Of a DNA stretch of 32,557 nucleotides, positions 23,818-32,441 are shown piece by piece. The stretch spans positions 1-32,557 of the forward strand of contig JAUIHP010000037.1 of assembly GCA_030431975.1 (NCBI GenBank), read 5' to 3'. Source of the stretch: a bacterium. Its GTDB lineage: Bacteria > Eisenbacteria > RBG-16-71-46 > CAIMUX01. The notes beneath the pieces were generated by a model. It made no database searches. It saw only the letters and a list, made by a program, of their open reading frames with translations, and was not told the DNA's origin. The translations under genes were made by a program, and so were the position numbers. Position 1 is the stretch's first letter; the number at the start of each line of letters is the position of its first letter.

Positions 23818-25302
23818 TTACCTCACAAGAACGACTCGCGCGGTGGCCGTCTCGCCACCGGATCGACTGTTGATCCAGTAGGTACCCGCAGGAAGCGAAC
23901 GCCCACGGTCGTCCTGTCCGTCCCAACGGATGTCGAGTTGGCCGGACCCGGAACGGCGGCTTCCGAATCGGCGAACGACTCGTCCCATCGAATCAAAGAT
24001 CCGAGTGTGGGCGACACCTCCCGAAGGAAGGGAGAGTTCCGCGACCGTTTCGTACCGGAAGATCGTGGGTAGTGCCTTGAGTTCGAAGCTCGCTCTCGTC
24101 GCGCCGGCTTCCACGGAAGTCGAAGTATTGATCTCGAAGTTCTGCCTATAGCAGTCCTGCGGAAAGCCCTCTTCGTACCAGGCGACGGTCACGATGCCGT
24201 CCTGGTCGAGATCGACCGACGCACCTCGATGGCGACTGTCCCGGTCCGGATTTACGACGACCGGTGAACCTGTCGGACTCGTGTCCTGGAGGCTCTGAAT
24301 CCAGACGTCTCCATCCGACTCATCCGTTCGGTCCCAGGCGATGGCGCCGAGACCGGCCTCGTCGTGGGACATCGCAAGGCCGTAGACGTTCGTGACGGGA
24401 AGTTGAGCGATCGTGCTCTCACCGCCGAGCGGTGTTCCGGCAGCATCAAAGGCCCGGCAGAGAATCGTGCTCGTGCCATCCGAATTTCGCCGGCTCCATG
24501 CAAGATGGACGGCGCCCGTGGTTCCGGACGCCTCCGGTGCCTGATAGGAGTCCCCGATCGAATGGTTCGCCTGAAAGCCCGCGGAAAGCCACTGCCCGGT
24601 GTCGTCGACCATGCGGTATCCGACGTAAGGGCTGGAGGAGTTGTTCTTCCAGGTCACCACGCCGAAACCGTCCGGGCTCACTCCAATATCTACACTGGAA
24701 TCCATCCAATCTCCGGAGACGACCTGACGGCTGGTCAACGGGTTGCCGAATCGATCGAATGCCCTCATGAGTAGTTGGTCCGAGGTGGTGTTCTCCCAGA
24801 CGACGATGAAGTTGCCGCCTGGGAAGTGCGCGACCCGTGGTTGCTGGGCCTGCCCCAACCCCGCCTCGACCGAGAGCTCATTGGTGACCGGAGTTCCGTC
24901 CGGCTGGAAGATCCGGGCAAAGATCGAATCATCATCCGGGTCATCCCCGGCCCAAACGACGACCGTCCGCCCGGCCTGGGCCATGGAAACATCGGGGGAT
25001 CCCTGCCACCCCAGCGAGGTTTGGTTCACCTGGACCTCGGCGAGTGCCGTGCCGAAACGAGCAAAGACACCCGATCCGCTCCCGTCCTGGCCCCCTTGGC
25101 TTTCCCAGGCCGCCACGAAGAAATCTCCGTTGCCCGAATAGGCGAACTCACAGACCTGCTGCCGGTCGACGGTCGTGATGTTGATCTTGGTCTGCGCTCC
25201 GACCGGTACGAGCTGGGCTTCCGCCGGTGCTGCGATGACCACCGATCCGATGGCGAAAAGGGTACCGATCCAGATCTGGGTGACTCCCATCCACTTCAAC
25301 AT
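23818..25302 (-). CDS. Secreted repeat protein with FlgD-Ig-like C-terminal sorting domain
   Basis: A 494-residue exported protein. The signal peptide is MLKWMGVTQIWIGTLFAIGS followed by VVIAAPAEA. Residues about 40-390 contain repeated units of about 50-60 residues with a VVW or VAW strand (GNFIVVWENTTSD, FGVVTWKNNSSS, LGAIAWDRTDESDGDVWIQS) and FARFG/RAFDRFGNPL turns, suggesting a beta-propeller-like fold. The last 90 residues (VAHTRIFDSMGRVVRRFGSR, then WDGQDDRGRSLPAGTYWINS) form a FlgD-Ig-like domain of the kind used as a type-A C-terminal sorting signal in FCB bacteria. ATG at 25302 follows GGAGGAAG. No enzyme motif seen; a surface or secreted structural role is likely. Confidence 0.85.
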   Translation of the reverse strand: MLKWMGVTQIWIGTLFAIGSVVIAAPAEAQLVPVGAQTKINITTVDRQQVCEFAYSGNGDFFVAAWESQGGQDGSGSGVFARFGTALAEVQVNQTSLGWQGSPDVSMAQAGRTVVVWAGDDPDDDSIFARIFQPDGTPVTNELSVEAGLGQAQQPRVAHFPGGNFIVVWENTTSDQLLMRAFDRFGNPLTSRQVVSGDWMDSSVDIGVSPDGFGVVTWKNNSSSPYVGYRMVDDTGQWLSAGFQANHSIGDSYQAPEASGTTGAVHLAWSRRNSDGTSTILCRAFDAAGTPLGGESTIAQLPVTNVYGLAMSHDEAGLGAIAWDRTDESDGDVWIQSLQDTSPTGSPVVVNPDRDSRHRGASVDLDQDGIVTVAWYEEGFPQDCYRQNFEINTSTSVEAGATRASFELKALPTIFRYETVAELSLPSGGVAHTRIFDSMGRVVRRFGSRRSGSGQLDIRWDGQDDRGRSLPAGTYWINSRSGGETATARVVLVR

Positions 25303-25328
25303 TGGCGCTTCCTCCGTGGCGAAAACGG

Positions 25329-25345
25329 TCGCCGAGAATCGGCGA
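25329..25345 (-). promoter_or_regulatory. Leader hairpin upstream of the secreted protein
   Basis: TCGCCGA-GAA-TCGGCGA is a perfect seven-base-pair stem with a three-base loop, 27 bases before the ATG at 25302. It could stabilise the mRNA or affect ribosome access; no role can be assigned. Confidence 0.3.
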
Positions 25346-25522
25346 AGCTAGCTAGTACGCGAGATTCGGCGGGTTTCCGCGATCCACAGACATGGACAAC
25401 GTTTCCGCTTGGTCGTTCTGTTCCCAATGCGTGACCGTCGGGGAGTTGCGCCAAAAAAAGTGGATCCGGACCGAAGAAGTCGGGGCGGATAGGAGCGAAC
25501 GTTGAGCGGGGTGGCGGGGTGA

Positions 25523-25570
25523 CTCGGTGGCTCGGTGGCTCGGTGGCTCGGTGGCTCGGTGGTTCGGTGC
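25523..25570. repeat. Intergenic octamer tandem repeat (CTCGGTGG)
   Basis: Five perfect copies of CTCGGTGG (25523-25562) are followed by a degenerate sixth (25563-25570). The eight-base period is not a multiple of three, consistent with a non-coding location. Confidence 0.9.
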
Positions 25571-25598
25571 CTGGGTAGCTGAGTGACCGGAAGGGTAT

Positions 25599-25626
25599 GT
25601 GGCGCGGGCCCGGGTGGCCGCGCCAC
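25599..25626 (-). terminator. Strong GC hairpin right after the DinB gene
   Basis: GTGGCGCGG (25599-25607) and CCGCGCCAC (25618-25626) form a perfect nine-base-pair stem, two bases beyond the DinB stop codon on the minus strand. It probably ends the NmrA-DUF1772-DinB transcript, although no T-tract follows. Confidence 0.55.
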
Positions 25627-25628
25627 AG

Positions 25629-26117
25629 TCAGTATGTAGGTTTCGAGAGAAGCTTTCGGATCACCACCAACTGCCCCAGATGCATCATCCAATGCGTGAC
25701 ATCCCCGGCGAAAATGGAACCGACGGTGGGGCCAAGGAACTGGATCTCGTCGGGCGCGGCCTGTCCGAGCTGCTCGTCGTTGAGACTTCGTAGGATCTCG
25801 AGGGTCCCTTCGCGCTGAGCCTGCATGACCTTGAAGATCTCTTCCTTGGTTGGAAAGTGGGTCGCATCGTCGATCTTGGCGTTGTCGGTACTAAAGGTCT
25901 CTTCGAAACCATCCGGAAGCGCGGGCATGGGCTGGAGCCCCAGAGCGTTGATATGAAAGTTCTCGGAGATGACCAGATGGCCGAACTGCCACTTGAAGTG
26001 GTTCACGACGGGAATCGGCCGGACCATCAGGTCATCTTCGGACATGTCCTTGAGATAGTCCCGGACCATGAAGTCGGGGAGGCTGTAGCTCGCCTCGATG
26101 TGCTTTCCAATGAGCAT
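25629..26117 (-). CDS. DinB-family protein
   Basis: A 162-residue four-helix-bundle protein of the DinB/YfiT superfamily, whose members act as metal-dependent thiol transferases or hydrolases. Metal-ligand histidines are placed as expected: VVNHFKWQFGHLVISE (His near 47), then GDVTHWMMHLGQLVVIRKLL with two histidines near the C-terminus. ATG at 26117 is chosen because GGGGG lies just upstream; frames further upstream overlap the DUF1772-like gene and are not believed. It is the last gene of the three-gene operon; substrate unknown. Confidence 0.9.
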   Translation of the reverse strand: MLIGKHIEASYSLPDFMVRDYLKDMSEDDLMVRPIPVVNHFKWQFGHLVISENFHINALGLQPMPALPDGFEETFSTDNAKIDDATHFPTKEEIFKVMQAQREGTLEILRSLNDEQLGQAAPDEIQFLGPTVGSIFAGDVTHWMMHLGQLVVIRKLLSKPTY

Positions 26118-26158
26118 GATTCCCCCGGACAAAGTGCTTCGTTGTTTCCTCGAGGATA

Positions 26159-26653
26159 CTAGAGTCTCAGCAGCAACGTCAGGAGCAGGACGGACACAGC
26201 GCTTGCCAACACCGTCCGCGCTTGGTTCGAGGCGTTCCAACGCGCCTCGAACTCTCGCCGGGTGGTTGCCTGAGCCGTCGGGTCGAGGTCGGCAATCGCC
26301 GTCTCCTGCAGTTTGTTGTTCAACGGAATGTTGACGACCGCCGTCGGCAACTGAACCCCGAACAAGTAGACGACGACGGACGCGCCCAGGAGGACCCGCC
26401 CGACTCCGTCCAGCTGCCCGAAACCAAGAGCCGCCGACGCCACGAGTGTCAACACCGAGCCCACCCAGACCAGCACGAAGAGCGGCTGCCTCTCCTGAAT
26501 CACGCGGTCCATCACCTGGAAGGCCTGCAGGAAACCGCTGTCGTCCAGCCGACGGATGCCGGGCATCACCACCGCTGCGAATGCAAAGACGAAACCGGCC
26601 ACCAGAGTGCACAGAAGAGTGGCGACAACGAGAGTGACCTGAAAGATTTCCAT
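26159..26653 (-). CDS. DUF1772-like four-TM membrane protein
   Basis: A 164-residue membrane protein with four helices (VTLVVATLLCTLVAGFVFAF; LFVLVWVGSVLTLVASAALG; VLLGASVVVYLFGVQLPTAV; LASAVSVLLLTLLL). The pattern FAFAAVVMPGIRRL, followed by AFQVMDRVIQERQPLF and VNIPLNNKL, is typical of DUF1772, a family related to anthrone oxygenases. Here NIPLNN and an Arg/Trp-rich segment (REFEARWNASNQART) are conserved. ATG at 26653 begins three bases after the NmrA stop codon, with a weak ribosome site, so translation is probably coupled. Confidence 0.88.
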   Translation of the reverse strand: MEIFQVTLVVATLLCTLVAGFVFAFAAVVMPGIRRLDDSGFLQAFQVMDRVIQERQPLFVLVWVGSVLTLVASAALGFGQLDGVGRVLLGASVVVYLFGVQLPTAVVNIPLNNKLQETAIADLDPTAQATTRREFEARWNASNQARTVLASAVSVLLLTLLLRL

Positions 26654-26656
26654 GGG

Positions 26657-27520
26657 CTACACGTTCCAAACACCGGTCGCCGCAGCGTCCCTGGCGTACT
26701 CTCGAAAATCGCGGGGCGCCCGTCCCAGCGCACGCTGCACACCGTCGCAGAGATGGGAACTGCGGCCGTCGAGCACTTCGGTGAGAAGCTCCGCAAGGTG
26801 GGTGGCATCCCCTTCCGGCATTCCGTGCGAGCTCAGTTCGGCTCCGAACTCTTCGGCGCTCACCGGCACGTAACGTACCTCGCGGCCGATCGCATCACCC
26901 AGCTCTTCAGCAACCTCGCCAATGGTGAGCAACCGTGGGCCCGTCAATTCGTAGAGCTGCCCGATGTGACGGTCGTCCATGAGTGACGCGACGACCACAT
27001 CTGCGATGTCATTCGCATCCACAAACGGTTCCGCCGTGTCGCCTGCCGGCATCGCCAACACTCCGTGGCGAACGGAGTCCGCGAAGTTCTCGTCGAAATT
27101 CTGGTTGAAGAAGGCGCACCGGACCACGGTCCATGCGGCTCCGGACTCCTGCAGATAGCGCTCGGCCTTCTGAGCGCCGGCTTCTCCGCGGCCGGACAGC
27201 AAGATGAGCCGCTCCACGCCGCTCTTGACGGCGAGATGTGCGAGGGACTGAACCGTTTCCGCAGCGCCGGGAAGCGCCAAGTCGGGAAAGTAGGTGATGT
27301 AGGCGGCAGAGACTCCATCGAGCGCCGGCGCCCAGGTCGCCTCGGACTGCCAGTCGAACGACGGGTCGGTCGACCTCGAGACCGGACGCACCCGACGTCC
27401 CGAGGCGACCAGCCGATCGGTGACGCGGCGTCCTGTCTTACCGCTCGCTCCAATCACCAGCACAGTTCCTTCGCCGGCCGACGGCTTCGTGACATGCAAC
27501 GGTTTCTCAGCGTCTTTCAT
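26657..27520 (-). CDS. NmrA-family NAD(P)-binding protein
   Basis: A 287-residue Rossmann-fold protein of the NmrA/atypical SDR group. The dinucleotide motif is VLVIGASGKTGRRVTDRL (about 20-37). VERLILLSGRGEAGAQKAE, then WTVVRCAFFNQNF and AGDTAEPFVDANDIADVVVA, match NmrA-like quinone reductase and sensor proteins. There is no canonical YxxxK catalytic pair. AAAGGAG precedes ATG at 27520. First gene of the operon with DUF1772 and DinB; the AraC regulator starts 46 bases away on the other strand. Probable redox or quinone/xenobiotic sensing; inferred. Confidence 0.92.
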   Translation of the reverse strand: MKDAEKPLHVTKPSAGEGTVLVIGASGKTGRRVTDRLVASGRRVRPVSRSTDPSFDWQSEATWAPALDGVSAAYITYFPDLALPGAAETVQSLAHLAVKSGVERLILLSGRGEAGAQKAERYLQESGAAWTVVRCAFFNQNFDENFADSVRHGVLAMPAGDTAEPFVDANDIADVVVASLMDDRHIGQLYELTGPRLLTIGEVAEELGDAIGREVRYVPVSAEEFGAELSSHGMPEGDATHLAELLTEVLDGRSSHLCDGVQRALGRAPRDFREYARDAAATGVWNV

Positions 27521-27565
27521 GGTTCGCTCCTTTGGTCCGGTTGGGCTTGCACCCTTTGATTTCAG

Positions 27566-28591
27566 ATGACTACCCTACGTTCTCAGGAGAGTGCGTTTTC
27601 GGCCATGGCTGAGACGCTCAGTTCCATGTCCCGTCTTCCAAACGAGGAGCTTTTCGTGGACGACTTCGGCGGCCTGCTCGACGGACCGCGTGCGCGAGGC
27701 GCGTTCACCCTGCGCACGGTGATGACACCGCCGTGGTCCTTACGGATTCTCGCCGAGTCGCCGATCACCGTTTTGGCGATGGTGCGCGGACATGCCTGGG
27801 TCGTTCCTGACCATGGCGAGCCCGTGCGGCTCGAGGTCGGAGACGTGGCCGTGACTCGGGCACCGGAACACTACAACGTCGCCGACGAACCGACGACGGA
27901 GCCGGATGTCGTGGTCCACCCCGGGCAACGGTGCTGCAATCTCGACGGCGAATCGGTCGAGGAAGAGATGATGCACGGTCTCCGCACCTGGGGTAACGAC
28001 CCCGACGGTTCGACACTCATGCTCGTCGGAGCCTATGAGTCCACGAGCGACATCAGCGAGAGACTGCTTCGCGCCCTGCCCCCTGTCCTGTCGCTGTCTC
28101 ACAAGACGTGGCAGTCGCCGCTCGTCTCGTTGTTGTGTGACGAAGTCGCGAAGGACGCGCCAGGGCAGGCTGCAGTTCTCGACAGGCTCGTCGACCTCTT
28201 GCTCATCGCCGTCCTACGTGCCTGGTTCACGCGGCCGGAAGCGGAAGCACCGACGTGGTACCGCGCCCAAAGCGATCCCGTCGTCAGTCGCGCATTGCAG
28301 GCCATTCAAAAGGAGCCGGCCCAAGCTTGGACGTTGGACGAGCTCTCGACCGAGGTTGGGGTGTCGCGCGCTGCGCTCGCACGTCAGTTCCAGGATGTCG
28401 TCGGCGAATCGCCCATGAAGTTTGTGACCTCGTGGCGTTTGGCGCTCGCCGCCGACATGCTCTGCGAGCCGGAGGAAACCGTGGGCACGGTAGCCGACAG
28501 GCTCGGTTACAGCACGCCATTCGCCCTAAGCAAGGCGTTCAAGAGAGTGCGTGGCATCAGCCCGCAGGAGCACCGGGCCCGTCGCGGATAA
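27566..28591 (+). CDS. AraC-family transcriptional regulator with cupin-like N-domain
   Basis: A 341-residue regulator. The N-terminal half is a cupin_6-like sensor domain (GAFTLRTVMTPPWSLRILAE; VVPDHGEPVRLEVGDVAVTR). The C-terminal 100 residues form the AraC double helix-turn-helix: WTLDELSTEVGVSRAALARQ (first HTH) and TVADRLGYSTPFALSKAFKR with the signature GISPQEHRA. Start choice is uncertain: ATG 27566 lacks a clear ribosome site, and in-frame ATGs at 27605 and 27629 are alternatives. Divergent from the NmrA operon with only 45 bases between starts, so it most likely controls that operon. Confidence 0.92.
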   Translation: MTTLRSQESAFSAMAETLSSMSRLPNEELFVDDFGGLLDGPRARGAFTLRTVMTPPWSLRILAESPITVLAMVRGHAWVVPDHGEPVRLEVGDVAVTRAPEHYNVADEPTTEPDVVVHPGQRCCNLDGESVEEEMMHGLRTWGNDPDGSTLMLVGAYESTSDISERLLRALPPVLSLSHKTWQSPLVSLLCDEVAKDAPGQAAVLDRLVDLLLIAVLRAWFTRPEAEAPTWYRAQSDPVVSRALQAIQKEPAQAWTLDELSTEVGVSRAALARQFQDVVGESPMKFVTSWRLALAADMLCEPEETVGTVADRLGYSTPFALSKAFKRVRGISPQEHRARRG

Positions 28592-28648
28592 CAGCAGTAC
28601 CCGCGCGCAAGGCCCGAAACGCCGGATCAGATGTAAGGACCGTTCCGA

Positions 28649-31600
28649 TCAGGGGCCCGCCAGGATCGTAACCCTGGATGTCAACTCTCCCCCGACGGTG
28701 ATCACTCTACAGAAGTAGAGCCCACCCCGGACACGCACTCCTGAGTCATCACGCCCATCCCAACGCCACTCGAGCAGGCCCGGCTCCGCGACGGTCTCTC
28801 TACTCAGCGAGCGAATGCGTCGTCCCCGGACGTCGAAGATGGCTACGTCGATCGGTCCGGGTGTCGGGATCGCGAGTGCCACCCGCGTGTCGCCGTGGGA
28901 TGGATTGGGCCGAACCCCGAGCGTCCATGTCTCCGGAATCACGGACGTCTGATTGGCCGCGACCCTGGCCTCTTCTTTCGACAGAATTCGAGCGCGTCCG
29001 GATACGCCGGCACCGCAGCCTGAGATGGGTTCATTCCCCATCACTCCGCAGTCGTTGTTCTCGGCAAGACATGGCGAGGAAACGTCCAGGGAGTAGTCAC
29101 CGTTCCCCGCGTCGCAGAAGAGTGGATCCTCGGAGATGTTACCCGCCGTGCCCAGGAAGTCGGCGAGGCATTCGTGTTCCCAGTCTCCACCTTCGTTGCC
29201 GAAGATGTCCGTGCACTCAATGTTTGGCAGAAAGTGAGGATACAGGTACGAACTGCAGTCCAAACCGGCGCCACCGTTGCCGAACGCCAGGATGCACTGC
29301 TGCAGGTCCAACTGATACTCAGACCAGATGTGAGATCCGGCCGGCGAGGTGTTGTCGACGAACGTGCATGTCCGGACGACGCAGACGGCTTCGGTATCGA
29401 AGAGCGCCCCACCGCGGGCCGAAGCGGTATTGGATTGGAAGAGGGATGTCTCGATCGCGTTGGTCCCCCAGGACAAACCTCCGTGGTAGATCGCCCCGCC
29501 GTCCGTCGCTCCGTTTCCTACGAAAACGCACGCCTCTGCGCTGAAGCCGAAAGTGAGATCGTCGTAGACCGCCCCGCCGTCCGCATCAGACTGATTGCCG
29601 AGAAAGTGAGTGCGCCTCGCGGTTGCATCTCCATCCCCCTGCAGGTTGAGGGCACCGCCATTTGCCGTCGAATGGTTACCCTCGAACTCGCAGTCTTCGA
29701 CGAGAAGCAGATTCTCTCCCGATGCACGAACGGCGCCGTCCGGAGCGTTCTCACGAAATGCCGACTCATGGATCCGGGTGACGCCGTTGCCGAGATCCAA
29801 AGCTCTACGATTGTTTAGGAACTGGCAATCCCGGATCTCGAGGGATCCGGCCGAACGGGCGGAGGGAACACCGAAGTCGCCGCCGAACCATTGCCCTCCC
29901 AGGTCGTTCCCCTGGAAGCTGGACCCGAGAACCAAGTACTGGGCGTTCCACTCTCCGAACTGGAACCCCTGATCGTTGTCGATAAAGGAACAGTCCTCGA
30001 TCAGGCAGTCACCACGATCTGCAATGTTGTAGAGGCAAACTCCGGAGTTGTTCGTGAAGGTGGTTCGGAAGATGTGGAGTTCGTCGACGCCGCTATCTTC
30101 CGATTGACCGACCTCAGAGGTCTGAACGATCGTGTCTCCCGCGTTGTCCGTGATGATGCAATCACTCAGCGCGAACCGGCTCATCTGGTCCGCGTCGACA
30201 GCGACGCCCTCCGTCCCTTTGTTGTTCTCCAATCGAAGGCCACGAAGTGTCGGAGTCGCACCTCCCCGAATCCGGATCGCTCCCCCGTCACCGTTCGTCC
30301 AGCCGTTTCGAATGGTGATGTTTTGGACGACGGTGCTCTCGTCCTCTCCGCTAAGGAACCGCAGGCCCGACGCGGGCGCCGACTCCGAACCGTCGAGGTC
30401 GATCACGCAGGTGCTCGCGTCACCGGACTCCGACTGCAGGCGCACGGACTTACCTTGGAAATCGATGTCGCGGTTGCCCTCTCCGTGAAAGATTCCATCG
30501 CGGAGCAGGATCAGGCTTCCGTCGACGGCTGCATCGATCGCAGCCTGGATCGTCGCGTAGTCTTCGCCACTGTCCGGCGCAACGGTGATCGTTCGGGGGA
30601 CGGACGAGACGGGTGGTCCCTTGTACCAACCGGCCAACAGGAACGCCCGAGGTTCGGCAAACTGCGGTTCATAGCTGTACGCCGTGGCCCAGCCCTGCCG
30701 CTCCTGCCGCTGTGGATGGAACTCCACGTCCAGGTGGCTCGTGAACGGCTGACTCACGACGTCGAGCACACAGGAACGAACGAGACCCCAGGCTTCATCT
30801 TCAAGGCTCCACAACTCGAGCCGGCCAGAGTGTCGATCGAAAAGTCCGAGCGCCGCCTCGCCGGCGGAAGCGCCAAGCCCAACACGCGTGGACTCGAGCT
30901 GCAACGAAGTGACATCGTTCGTCCACGTTTGTCCGAAGTCGTCGCTCGTACGCACGAAGCCCGTCTCGTCATCGGAGTGGGCGATCCAAACAGACGGTGA
31001 ATACGGATCCGCCGCAATCGACAGCGACGAGAAGGGCTGATCATTGAGGAGTGTCGGCCCTCCGAAGGTGCCCGACGGGTCGGCCCGGTCCGGGATCTTT
31101 CTGTGAATCGTCAGCCGACGCCCAGACGCTCGGTCGTTGATGGACATGGCCAGATGCAGATAGTCGTCGTAGCCGAAGGCCAACGTCGGTGTGAAGAAGT
31201 CCGTCTCGCCGGGGACACTTTGGTCGACTGTGTAGGGCGATTCCCAACTGTTTCCCCGGTCGGTCGAGCGCGCGAAACGGAGGAAATCCGGGGAGCTGTG
31301 GCTCGTCGTCTTGATGTAGGAAAGGTACAGATAGAAGTTCCCGTGCAGTTCCGAGTCGGAGGCCAGATCGACCCAATCGATTCCGTAGCCGGAATCCAGG
31401 GTGTTCATGGTCCAGCCAGGAACGGCTCCGACCAGGTCCAATCTTGCAACCTTCAAGACATCTTCTGCGCTGCCCGACCCGGGCTCGACGTAGGCAACCA
31501 CAAGCCGGTCCCGGCCGGTTCTTGAGGCCAGGGCCGAGACGTAGCGTACGTACGGCTCGGTCGGGATCTCCGAGTGCTCTTCGAAACTCGCTCCACTGTC

Positions 31601-31798
31601 ATTCGAGACCGTGACGACGATCGCGGATGAACTCGGACAGAATCCGAAAATTCGGCCGTCACTTGCGATGGCGAATTCCGCGGGGGCGATGTCGTCGCCC
31701 GTACAGAGCATGTGAGTGGAGCCGGGTGTCGCAGATGCGGGCAGTGCAGACAGGGAGAGGCAGGCCGACAGGGCGAGGGCCACGAGCCAGGCAAACAT
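28649..31798 (-). CDS. Large secreted protein: BNR-like domain, right-handed beta-helix, FlgD-Ig tail
   Basis: A 1049-residue exported protein. The signal peptide is MFAWLVALALSACLSLSALP followed by ASATPG. Residues about 25-385 carry Asp-box-like repeats (SNDSGASFEE, STDRGNSWES, TSDDFGQTWT) as in sialidase/BNR propellers. From about 405 (APDSGEDYATIQAAIDAAVD) a parallel beta-helix begins, with repeats such as GGAIRIRGGATPTLRGLRLE and GGALFDTEAVCVVRTCTF. A cysteine-rich cap includes CTDIFGNEGGDWEHEC and DPLFCDAGNGDYSLDVSSPC. The end (RPNPSHGDTRVALAIPTPGP, then IAIFD-like DVAIFDVRGRRIRSLS and WRWDGRDDSGVRVRGGLYFC) is a FlgD-Ig sorting-type domain. ATG at 31798 follows AAGGA. Ligand or substrate unknown; a surface or secreted carbohydrate-binding or adhesive role is likely. 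Confidence 0.88.
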   Translation of the reverse strand: MFAWLVALALSACLSLSALPASATPGSTHMLCTGDDIAPAEFAIASDGRIFGFCPSSSAIVVTVSNDSGASFEEHSEIPTEPYVRYVSALASRTGRDRLVVAYVEPGSGSAEDVLKVARLDLVGAVPGWTMNTLDSGYGIDWVDLASDSELHGNFYLYLSYIKTTSHSSPDFLRFARSTDRGNSWESPYTVDQSVPGETDFFTPTLAFGYDDYLHLAMSINDRASGRRLTIHRKIPDRADPSGTFGGPTLLNDQPFSSLSIAADPYSPSVWIAHSDDETGFVRTSDDFGQTWTNDVTSLQLESTRVGLGASAGEAALGLFDRHSGRLELWSLEDEAWGLVRSCVLDVVSQPFTSHLDVEFHPQRQERQGWATAYSYEPQFAEPRAFLLAGWYKGPPVSSVPRTITVAPDSGEDYATIQAAIDAAVDGSLILLRDGIFHGEGNRDIDFQGKSVRLQSESGDASTCVIDLDGSESAPASGLRFLSGEDESTVVQNITIRNGWTNGDGGAIRIRGGATPTLRGLRLENNKGTEGVAVDADQMSRFALSDCIITDNAGDTIVQTSEVGQSEDSGVDELHIFRTTFTNNSGVCLYNIADRGDCLIEDCSFIDNDQGFQFGEWNAQYLVLGSSFQGNDLGGQWFGGDFGVPSARSAGSLEIRDCQFLNNRRALDLGNGVTRIHESAFRENAPDGAVRASGENLLLVEDCEFEGNHSTANGGALNLQGDGDATARRTHFLGNQSDADGGAVYDDLTFGFSAEACVFVGNGATDGGAIYHGGLSWGTNAIETSLFQSNTASARGGALFDTEAVCVVRTCTFVDNTSPAGSHIWSEYQLDLQQCILAFGNGGAGLDCSSYLYPHFLPNIECTDIFGNEGGDWEHECLADFLGTAGNISEDPLFCDAGNGDYSLDVSSPCLAENNDCGVMGNEPISGCGAGVSGRARILSKEEARVAANQTSVIPETWTLGVRPNPSHGDTRVALAIPTPGPIDVAIFDVRGRRIRSLSRETVAEPGLLEWRWDGRDDSGVRVRGGLYFCRVITVGGELTSRVTILAGP

Positions 31799-31916
31799 GA
31801 AGTCGTTCCTTACTGAGAGGGAGCTCAGGTGTGCTTGGAGTCTAGCATAGGTTCGGAAACCAATGCTTGGGTCGGACTGCGTCACCGTCCGGTTCCGCCG
31901 GTTCCCGAACTCTACG

Positions 31917-32441
31917 TCACTTCGGCGTCGGGCTATCGTTCAGAAGTCGCTTCAGATCACCCCAGGAAGCCCTGACAACCGGCGTGAGCGGGCACGGCAC
32001 ACCCTTGGCGCCGACGAGCCGGCACTGATTGTTGTTCTCGGGTAAACAGGGAGAGTCATCCGTCAGTTCGAACTGGTTGGCGTCGGGGTTGCAGAAGAGG
32101 GGGTCTGCGGAGAAGTTACCGTCGTTCAGGATGTCTTCGATGCAGCCCACGTAGTCACCACCGCTGTTCCCAAAAACATTGCAGCAGCCCATCCTGATTT
32201 GTGCGCCATCGCTGCAGGCAACCGTACTCTCAGTATCGTTGAACGCGACAATGGTGCGCTCGATACTGAGATTCCCGTCACGAGTTTGTACAGCGGAGCC
32301 ATCTGCGCCTTCGTTAAGAACGATCGTGCATTCGGACACCCGATCCTGCTTGCCCAGGGAGAGGACCCCACCCGCGTTCCTGGCGAAGACAGATCCGGTC
32401 ACGCTGCCTGAAAACGTCAAGATTGGGCCTCCTGACTTCAA
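31917..32441 (-). pseudogene. Beta-helix protein, 3' remnant cut by IS30-type element
   Basis: About 174 residues of a right-handed beta-helix protein lacking any signal peptide. The block CNVFGNSGGDYVGCIEDILN, then FSADPLFCNPDANQFELTDD and SPCLPENNNQC, closely parallels the cap of the neighbouring 1049-residue protein, so the two are paralogues. Instead of a FlgD-Ig domain it ends ASWGDLKRLLNDSPTPK, a short tail type seen in some FCB surface proteins. The frame is closed upstream by the transposase stop codon (32457). AGGAGG lies seven bases before a TTG at 32420, so a truncated product could still be made. Probably a disrupted gene. Confidence 0.75.

Larger units (their letters stand above)
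25303..25628. other. Intergenic region with octamer repeat and two hairpins
   Basis: A gap of about 325 bases between the DinB gene and the secreted protein gene, both minus strand. It holds the hairpin next to the DinB stop, the CTCGGTGG tandem repeat and a leader hairpin, each listed separately. An A7 run lies near 25453. No gene is supported. Confidence 0.6.

Noticed and set aside
26118-26669. Upstream extension of the DinB frame
   Set aside because: It reads through the DUF1772-like gene in another frame, and a good ribosome site marks the start at 26117.
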